Below are positions 56,647-64,000 of a stretch of DNA of 64,000 bases, one piece after another. Every line of letters starts with the position of its first letter. The stretch's first letter is position 1. The notes beneath the pieces were generated by a model. The model did no database searches. It was not told the origin of the DNA and worked only from the letters and a program-made list of their open reading frames with translations. A program made the translations under genes and the position numbers. Source of the DNA: Tolypocladium sp. Sup5 PDA-1. Taxonomy: Eukaryota; Ascomycota; Sordariomycetes; Hypocreales; Ophiocordycipitaceae. The stretch covers positions 992,001 to 1,056,000 of the forward strand of contig JPHH03000004.1 of NCBI GenBank assembly GCA_000750105.3, given 5' to 3'.

Positions 56647-58404
56647 ATGAAGCTCTCTGCCTCGGTTGTCTTGGGCGCCGCCCTGACACTGGCTGGGGCG
56701 TGCCCTACTCCGAAAGACTGGGCTTCGCGACAATGGGATGCCATCGTTGTCGGGGCTGGCACTGCCGGCATCATTGTTGCCGATAGACTGAGCGAAGCTG
56801 GGTTGAAAACCCTGCTCCTCGAGCAAGGAGGTCACTCGTACGGCATCACGGGAGGCGACGAGCGGCCGGCTTGGTTGAATGGCACCGACCTGAGCCGAGT
56901 CGATGTACCTGGATTGTGTAAGTGGCATTCGCTGTTGTCGGTCTCATGGAATTCCTGTCTTCTAACGCAGCACGCAGACTCGACCATCTTCGAGGGTCCC
57001 TCCTCGCTACTTTGCAAGCCGGACGTTGTAAAGGCTTTCCAAGGATGCACCGTTGGCGGCAACAGCGCCATCAACGCCGGCCTCTACTTTCAACCACCCG
57101 CCTCGGACTGGGACACATATCACCCCAAGGGCTGGCACAGCGCAGACGTGCGGCCCGCCGTGGACAGGCTACTGGAGAGGCAACCACCCGTCACGGAATA
57201 CTCGTCGGACGGCCAATTTTACGTCCAGAGCGGTTACGATGCCGTCAGGAACTGGATTGTCGGCGATGCCGGGTTTGCGGACGTGTCGTTCGTCGATGAG
57301 CCGGACAACAAGGACCGAGTGTTTGGTCGTCCCGTCTACAACTACATCCACGGCCAGCGAGGCGGTCCGGTGAGAACGTACCTGCAGAGCGCATTGGCCC
57401 GACCCAACTTTCACCTTCAGACCGGCGTCCGCGTCAAGTACATCAAGCGCGAGGGAGGCATGGCCTCGGGCGTCGTGGCAGATGTTGGCGACGGCCTCGC
57501 AAAGACAATCGCCCTCGCCCCCAACGGCCGAGTGGTGCTCAGCGCCGGAGCCATTCTGTCGCCCCAGCTTCTCATGTACTCTGGCATCGGGCCGCAGGAG
57601 GCGCTCTCCAAGTTGGCTGCAAAGTCATACACGCCTTACACCAATGCTTCTTGGATCATTCAGCCTTCTGTTGGCGAAGGGCTGTTTGACAACCCCAACA
57701 CGTTCCTCGAGCTGTCTGGGCCTGCCGTCGCGTCGTACGCGTACAACTACACCGACCCCATCCCGGCGGATCGCGACACGTACCTTTCTTCCCGGAGCGG
57801 ACCCTATGCATTTGCGTCCCAAACATCGGCCTTTTGGGCGTACATGCCCAATGCTGATGGATCGCGAACGGGAGTCCAGGGAACAGTCAGCTCCTCGGGG
57901 TACGCCGATCATGCAAACAACAATACCATCACCCTCAACATCTACGGAACGTCAGGTCTGCTCTCGTCGGGTAGGGTGGTCTTGTCCGATGATGGAAATT
58001 TCACCGCAGGACCCAGCTCCGGCATCTACTACTCGAACCCCCGGGACGCGGAGAGCATCGCCTCGTTCATCCACTCCATATTCCAGCACCTCCCTCCTTC
58101 GACGCCAGAGTCGCCAGCTCGCGAGGGACTCACTCCTCTGAACCTTGCCCAGAACTCGACCGCCGAGGAGATTCGCGACTACATCACGACGCCCTCCGCC
58201 TACGCCGTTGGTGCCGTCCAACACTGGTCGAGCTCGTGCCGGATCGGTCAGTGCGTCGACGAGGATGCAAAGGTCATTGGGACCAAGAATATTCACGTAA
58301 TCGACGCGTCGATTCTGTCGCCGCTGACGGTGAATCCGCAGTTTGCGGTCATGGTGGCTGGAGAAATGGGAGCAGAGAGGCTGTTGAAGTCTCGTCAGCT
58401 GTAA
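56647..58404 (+). CDS. Secreted GMC oxidoreductase, AA3/cellobiose-dehydrogenase flavodomain-like
   Basis: Exons 56647-56917 and 56978-58404 give 565 aa. The 60-nt intron (GTAAGT...TTCTAAC...GCAG) is a multiple of three without a stop, so an unspliced reading (585 aa) is open; splicing gives DVPGLYSTIFEGPSSLL, the family-like form. A signal peptide is present (MKLSASVVLGAALTLAGA). The FAD-binding loop is VVGAGTAGIIVADRLSEAGL with E-Q-G-G after it; TVGGNSAINAGLYFQPP and GAILSPQLLMYSGIGP are GMC signatures. The catalytic pair is likely His in QHWSSSCRIG and Asn in VNPQFAVMVAGE, as in cellobiose dehydrogenase. It has no heme or carbohydrate-binding domain. It probably oxidises a sugar or alcohol outside the cell; the exact substrate is unknown. 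It lies alone in the island and is convergent with DNA2. Confidence 0.92.
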   Translation: MKLSASVVLGAALTLAGACPTPKDWASRQWDAIVVGAGTAGIIVADRLSEAGLKTLLLEQGGHSYGITGGDERPAWLNGTDLSRVDVPGLCKWHSLLSVSWNSCLLTQHADSTIFEGPSSLLCKPDVVKAFQGCTVGGNSAINAGLYFQPPASDWDTYHPKGWHSADVRPAVDRLLERQPPVTEYSSDGQFYVQSGYDAVRNWIVGDAGFADVSFVDEPDNKDRVFGRPVYNYIHGQRGGPVRTYLQSALARPNFHLQTGVRVKYIKREGGMASGVVADVGDGLAKTIALAPNGRVVLSAGAILSPQLLMYSGIGPQEALSKLAAKSYTPYTNASWIIQPSVGEGLFDNPNTFLELSGPAVASYAYNYTDPIPADRDTYLSSRSGPYAFASQTSAFWAYMPNADGSRTGVQGTVSSSGYADHANNNTITLNIYGTSGLLSSGRVVLSDDGNFTAGPSSGIYYSNPRDAESIASFIHSIFQHLPPSTPESPAREGLTPLNLAQNSTAEEIRDYITTPSAYAVGAVQHWSSSCRIGQCVDEDAKVIGTKNIHVIDASILSPLTVNPQFAVMVAGEMGAERLLKSRQL

Positions 58405-58613
58405 TAACATGTACTCGTAATCACGGCGTTGGAGAGGCATGGGTGTGTAAATGTAGCGGTCGTTTATAATGATACCACATACTTGGAGAGCTACAAGAGC
58501 ACGACGCTAGAGTGAATGGTAAGGAAGCCTACAACGACGGTATAATCGAAGTAGGCGTTCCCTTCAAGCCTTAAAACAGAAGTATAAAAGTTATTGTCAT
58601 ATGCTAGTAAAGG

Positions 58614-58724
58614 CAACACTAGGCGCAGGGATCGTGGCTGACGCAGAATTGTTGATTCATTTGATACCCTAATAAATACGCCAATCCTCATGCTTGATAT
58701 CCATGTTTCGCCCGTCCATAAAAC
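58614..58724 (+). repeat. Direct repeat copy B, abutting the DNA2 stop
   Basis: 111 bp starting CAACACTAGGCGCAGGG and ending CGTCCATAAAAC, nine bases before the DNA2 stop (58734-58736). By eye about 85% or more identical to 52465-52574, with one small indel. It carries a copy of the BRE4-like stop region (GATCGTGGCTGACGCA), although the rest of that gene is absent here. Confidence 0.9.
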
Positions 58725-58733
58725 CTGCATTTC

Positions 58734-61700
58734 CTAATATGCGCCGTTTGTCATTTCATTGAGTATATCCCTCGTAATCAGCTTGTCCTTGAGCAGCAAC
58801 CTCTCCCCTACCCTCGCTTTCTTCGGTGCCGGCCGACGGTTCTCCTTGCCCTGCTGGCTGAAAACTGTCTTCTCTGGCGACTTTCTCGGCGACCTTGCCT
58901 TTTGGGTCGCGCCGGCCGTCGTCGTCGGCGTGCTCAGCTCCTCAAAGTGATGGCTTTCGAGCGCGTCACCGGGCAAGTTGTAGATCCAGTCGCGCTCCTT
59001 CATCAGGGCGATGAACTGGCTCAGCATGTTCTCCTTGCCGCTGTGCTTGAGCGTGTTCATGCTGCCCACCACGAGGAGCTTGGTCTTTGCGCGCGTAAAC
59101 GCCACGTTGATTCTGCGCCAGTCCTTGAGCAAGTCGCCAATGTTGCACGCCTCGTTGCTCCTCACGAGGCTGAGGACGATGACCTCCTTGTCTCGTCCCT
59201 GGAAGCGGTCTGTAGTGTGCATCTCCACGCCGGTGTATGCCTTGAGCTTGTCCTTTAGGAGGAACAGCTGCGCGCGGTAGTGCGTCATGACACCGATCTC
59301 GCTAGCCGGGACCCCTACGGTGAGAAGGCTCTCGACCAGCTGGGACACGATGCGCACCTCTGCCGAGTTGACGATGCGTTTGCCGTGGGCTTCTTCGCGA
59401 ACCAAGGGCCGCACCGTATCCGTATTGATGAAGCGCACGCGAGCCTCGCTGTCGAGGAGGTCGTACAGCCAGCATCGCGTCGGAGCAGGCCCCGTGCAAA
59501 ACGACCGAGGCGTTCCAGGTAGCATGAGAGATGATGCATCGTAGTGGACATGGCTGAGAGCGTTCATGGCCGGAACGTGAAGCTTTTTCTTGCGCAGTGC
59601 CTCGGTGCCACAACGGAGTTTCCCTTCGTAGATGAGCGTGTTGCTCAAGGTCATAATGTCCTCGCACATGCGATACTGGTGCTCGAGGTTGACCACCGAC
59701 TCGGGGTGCGCGTCTGACAAGAGCTTGAACAAGCTCACGTCAAGGCCGCCGTCTCGAGCCTCCTCGTTTCTGACAACCGGAGGCAGTTGGTTGTGGTCGC
59801 CGACAAGGACAAACGAATTCGCCATCCGAATGGGTCCCGCGCAGATGGGTAGAGTAATCTGCGACGCTTCGTCCACGATGCAGTAGTCAAAGGAGCGCTC
59901 CAGAAACACGGCATGGTTGATGCCTAGGCAAGTCGTGGCAACAATCGGCGTCCCGTGCCAGGCTTCCTTGATCTCCTCAAAGGTCTTCTTCGGCTGGCCC
60001 GCGAGATGGGCAAACTCCTGCACCTCGGGATGGACCTTGGCTGGCGCTCCCAGGCGGAGGATCGGAATCTTGTCCGACTTGAGCTTCAAAAGGATGTTAT
60101 CAACGGCGGTGTGCGTATGAGACGTGAGCAACACACTCTTGCCCTGGGATACCAGAGCGCGGATGATGTGTGCAATGGTCGTCGTCTTGCCTGTGCCAGG
60201 CATGCCCAGAACCAGCGCGTAGTCTCGGGCGCTCATCACCTTTTCAATGGCCCGTTTCTGGTCGACATTCAGACTCTCTCGGTCTGCAATTGTATACTGC
60301 GTGGGCACCGACTTGAACCTGGGAGGAGCCAGGTCAACAATCAAGCCCCGTATTTGTGCCGCAGCAGGGGCATCATTGGCCATCATCTGCACAAGATTGT
60401 TCCTGACAGTCGCCATCCCGTTGCTGAACTCGTCCTGGTCCAAACGGTACCTGACCGGGGGCTCCTTGATCCTGCCCTGCGTTTGATCTGCCGAGGCACC
60501 CTCTGGTGCCACTTCCATAATACTCGCAAAGACCTGATTGTTGGTCTCGTCGAAGCCTGGTTGCCGAATTCGAGCGTTGTGCAGCCTTCTGTCGACTGCG
60601 ACGCTTATTCTCTGCTTTCGAACGGCCGACACATAGCCGATGGCCAGGGCAAAGTGACCATCCTCATCCGATACGACGATTGGCTCGCCGACAGATAACT
60701 CCGACCCCAAAAACGAGAACCCGGGCTTGTGGACTCGTTTGACAAAAGTGTAACGGTAGCGGTTGATGCGAGGGTTATCGGTGTCGACCGACGCTGACCC
60801 CTCCTCGATGATCACGTCGGCAAAGCATCGAGACTTTTTCTCGCGCTCGTCGCTCGTCATCGTCCACAGTTCCCTCTTCGTCTTCCGGCTCTCCTTTTCC
60901 TCTTTCGTGAGGAGGTTCTCCCACTTGATGAAGAATTCCTGGTGCGTCGGCGTGAGGTGCTTGACGAGTTCGTCAAACTTCTCATTCATGCCGCTCGACT
61001 CCCCATCACCATCATCCGCCAGCCGGTGGTAGGTGAAGCACGATGTTTTGGCATAGCACTTGCCGCACATGTGCTTGCTCTTGAGCATCGGAGGGAGCTG
61101 GACGCTTCGTTCTCGGACATAGCATGCCAGCTGATTTCGTTGTAAGATCATGTGCCGCAGCTCATGCCGAATAGCCGGGATTCGCATCGTTTTTGACGTC
61201 TCCATGTAATACAGGACTCCGCAGGCAATGTCGATATCATACCGGTCCGAAAGGAGTAGAGTATACAGCGCCGTCTGCGCCATGTGGCTGCTGTTTGCGT
61301 GCTTTCCAGTCTTCACCTCGAATGGCACTGTCAGAGTCCGCTTTTGCTTTCCATCCGTCATTGCTACTTCAACAGTGGCGTCGATGTTTCCCTTTAGTCC
61401 ATACATCGGGGACCAGACGTGTTCTTCGACGTCGAGCAGCTTTGTAATGGCCATGTTGGCCGTTTTCCCATTCCGGTCTTCCACGATTGCATCGGGCTGC
61501 ATCATTGTCAGTGGCAACATCTGCATATCAAGACAGTGGTTCATACCTTTGGCTGTGATGACACGAAGGCCTTGGCCCAGTAGCTGAGCTCTGTCATCTT
61601 TGACTGGAGATGCTCTCGCGCAGTCGCCATTCCAACTTTGATGGTATAAAGGTCTTCGACATGCTTCTCGGTTATTCTCTCGATTACTCGCGCAAGGTAC

Positions 61701-63638
61701 GGAAGATCCCATTGGTTTGCAAGCAGCGCCTCTTGAAAGATCTCGTGAAGTATGGTTCCGTATACAAGCGGCGGCGAAGCTTCGCTCGTCGCCTTAACGC
61801 GGTCCTGGAGGACAGCGCGACGCATGCAGCCAAACGAGTCCGCCACAACAGTAGACGAAATCAGTTGGTCCGGGTGCAATATCAAAAGGTTCTGCGCATC
61901 GTCGACAATGCACTGTCCCTTTGCCGAAAAGTTGCCGATGACATGAACGTAGGATTCCGCGTGAGCCGGAGTATCGAACCAAGCGCCTCTCAGGTGTACC
62001 GTTCTGACGATTTTCGTATTGTCGGCTTGGATTATCAGGATCTATACAAGGTTAGCAAAAGTACAGTATGCGTGGTGATTTGTGTTACCTTTTCGGGTCG
62101 CGCAAGTCCGTACTGATCGATGTAGTCACTCTCTAGAACGCTCGTCACTAAGTATCGCTGAATCGTCTTGGCTTTTTGGTTGGTCTACCTTGTCTTAGTA
62201 AATGGAGCACTGAGAAAGCCTCGCCGCGTTGTTACATACTGTTCCTGAGGGGGCATCGTGTTGTTGCACGGACTGGGTCGCTGCGAGCTCAACGGCGTCA
62301 AAGTCAATGTCGCCGTCAAAGTCGCCTCCAAACTCATCGCCTGGGCTCCCCTGGATGATACTTTTTGTCCGCTGGGCCTTTGGAGTAGTCGCTGCCGGCA
62401 AGTTTTTGGAACCATTGGGCTCGAGATTGCCTGGGAGACCCTCTGCGTCGTCGAAAATTCCATCGTCAAGGTCTTCAAACTCGTCTGTAGTCACACGCTG
62501 CTCTTTTTTCGGCTCTCTCGGTTCCTGCCTGGGTGTGCCTGGATTCACTGCCGTCGGTGTGCTCCCGGGGTTCACATCGTTCATATTCGCCTCCAGCTCC
62601 GTGAACATGTCGTCGTCAAAGTCGTCGTCGCCATAGTCCGAAGCCGGAGGGTCAACGTAGCCGCCAGAAGCCCGGCATGGTGAGCCGGTGTTTGTCGGGC
62701 ACAACCGCCTCTTCTTTGGGGATGGAGAGTCTGTATCTTGGTCGCGTGTGTCGTCCGGGTATTCGTCGTTGAAGCTGCTTGTCACCGTATCGAGCAACGC
62801 CGTGACCAGTGAAGACTTTGAAGCAGCTTCCAGCTCTCGTTGCTCGCCGCTGCCTTGACTGCCCAGTTTCGACCTTTCGACCTTCCTCCTCTTCGGCCAA
62901 TTCAGCCCACAGCTCACTGCTCGTCGCAGGTTCGAGTCACCGCGCCGTGCTGATGCATCCTTGGAAGTCTTCGGGGACGACGACATCATGAGTTGAGCCA
63001 GGGTCGGATTCACAGCCCCCGCTGGTGAAATGGCATTCTCCGGCCCATTGAGCGAGTATCGATCCCACAACTCCAAGGTCGGGTCGGCGTGTGGCGATCG
63101 CAAAGCCTTTGTCAACTTTGCAACATTGACTGCCGGTGAATTTGGTTTGTCTGCTGACGGTGACGATGTCGGAGACGAGCTCCTAGCGCGCTTCCTCTTG
63201 CGAGCCAGCATCGGGGAAAGCGCCGAGGCATAGAGCGAGTCCTGCTTGTTGTTCCACATGATCTTGTCGTTGGGTGACATGTCGGCGGTCTCCTCCTCAA
63301 TTGGAGCACTCGGCTCCACGAGATCCCGCCAGTTCAATCGAGTCGGTGGCGTGGTGGTGCTGTCGCCATGGCTTCTCTTCGAAGGCGATCCCGACCCGGT
63401 GTCTGCGTCCTGACGAGGCTGATACTGAAATTTGTTCAATTTGCTTTTAGTGACCTCGGATACAGGCAGCAGAGACTTTGGTTTCGGCGTTTGGAGGTTG
63501 GCGGGATGGCTGTGCGATCGCTGCCATGGCTGTCGGTTCTGCCATGCATGTGTTAGTCGAGTGAGCGTACACAGCGGGTCAAAAGAGGCTCACTTTGGTC
63601 AGCTCGACGCGCTCAGAGTAAGATTTCTGTAGCGGCAT
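58734..63638 (-). CDS. DNA2: DNA replication ATP-dependent helicase/nuclease Dna2
   Basis: Five exons (63638-63594, 63538-62240, 62184-62089, 62041-61547, 61496-58734) give 1565 aa; all joins keep frame. Dna2 trims long Okazaki flaps and resects DNA ends in the nucleus. Exon 1 codes MPLQKSYSERVELTK. The N-terminal 430 residues are disordered. The RecB-type nuclease follows: SFGCMRRAVLQDR, GNIDATVEV, PFEVKTGK (about 700), with the Fe-S cysteines in GCMRR and MCGKCYAKTSC. The SF1B helicase is C-terminal: LVLGMPGTGKTTTIAHII (about 1074-1091), DYCIVDEASQ, GDHNQLPPV, EHQYRM, TTDRFQGRDKEVIVLSLVRS, NVAFTRAKTKLLVVG. A basic tail carries RSPRKSPEKTVFSQQGKENRR, with CDK-type sites and a KEN motif. For the intron before exon 5, I chose the acceptor that leaves a 50-nt intron with a CTGAC branch site. 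Confidence 0.95.
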
Positions 63639-63758
63639 GATTCGTACTGATCATGTCCGGACATTGGAAGTTGTCGAGCCGCATCCGTAGGAAGTGCGCA
63701 TGTGGGACGCAAAGGCAGATCTCGTTGCTGGGACAAGTTGACAAGGATGGTTGGGGAG

Positions 63759-63764
63759 ACGCGT
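63759..63764. promoter_or_regulatory. MluI cell-cycle box upstream of DNA2
   Basis: Exact ACGCGT, 121 bp upstream of the DNA2 start. No gene was identified in the remaining bases up to 64000, so DNA2 is the nearest visible target. MBF control is inferred. Confidence 0.5.
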
Positions 63765-64000
63765 TTAGTAGGTTGTCTGTGGGGGCGCGTCTTCCGTCCC
63801 TGGAACGCGACCGACTCCAACGTAGTTGCCCCACAGCAACAGCGGTACAGAAGTGCACGCATCACGTGCGCTTCTTATCGATAAAGCTTTCCCGGCGGCT
63901 CCGCCCCTTGCGTCACTGCTGCTGGACTCCGGTATTACGAACAGCTTCATCCCACTTCTCCATACAGGACCTGTGTCCGTTCGTCAACCGCAATTCACCA

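Noticed and set aside
52465..58724. The two 110-bp copies as LTRs of a retrotransposon
   Set aside because: They contain the end of a cellular gene, lack TG...CA ends, and no reverse transcriptase or integrase lies between them.
1..64000. tRNA, rRNA or CRISPR
   Set aside because: GTTCGA-type B-box matches (for example near 1912, 28980, 61973, 62941) have no matching A-box or cloverleaf, or lie in coding sequence; no regularly spaced repeats were found.

Overview
The window is nuclear DNA of a filamentous ascomycete. The evidence is GC-rich sequence, short introns (mostly 50-60 nt, typically GTAAGT...CTAAC/CTGAC...CAG), long gene-free spacers, and fungal gene families such as the DASH subunit Duo1, a Zn2Cys6 regulator, a SurE-TTL fusion, a brefeldin A-sensitivity type membrane protein, a secreted tyrosinase and a secreted GMC oxidoreductase. 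The protein style fits Sordariomycetes, probably Hypocreales; this placement is inference. All exon borders below were placed by eye from splice signals and reading frame.

Layout. 1-12.3 kb: the start of an integral membrane protein (runs off the left edge), a flavin-binding pyridoxamine-oxidase-like protein, a membrane protein with a spermidine-synthase-like domain, a Zn2Cys6 transcription factor and a GNAT acetyltransferase. 12.7-14.7 kb: an eight-exon secreted tyrosinase. 15.6-16.0 kb: a 386-bp element with about 54-bp terminal inverted repeats (MITE-like). 16.7-23.9 kb: a compact block of chromosome-cycle genes, with MCM10 divergent from RNase H2 subunit B, and DUO1 divergent from an unrecognised protein rich in CDK-type sites. 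24.6-27.1 kb: a PBY1-like SurE-TTL fusion. 27.1-33.3 kb: a gene desert with small tandem repeats. 33.3-52.5 kb: a PMC1-type Ca2+-ATPase, a SIR2 deacetylase, a SCY1/SCYL2 pseudokinase, a mitochondrial branched-chain aminotransferase, a complex I ESSS subunit and a BRE4-like membrane protein. 52.5-58.7 kb: an accessory island with gene relics and a secreted GMC oxidoreductase. 58.7-63.6 kb: the DNA2 helicase-nuclease.

Two themes stand out. First, MluI cell-cycle boxes (ACGCGT) lie in the promoters of MCM10/RNH202, DUO1/the unknown gene, and DNA2, so the replication and segregation genes here may share G1/S control by MBF; the unknown protein joins that set by context. Second, the island between the BRE4-like gene and DNA2 is bounded by two diverged copies of a 110-bp segment that holds the last codons and the 3' flank of the BRE4-like gene. 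This suggests that the two genes were once convergent neighbours separated by a later insertion or duplication. I saw no tRNA, rRNA or CRISPR array.
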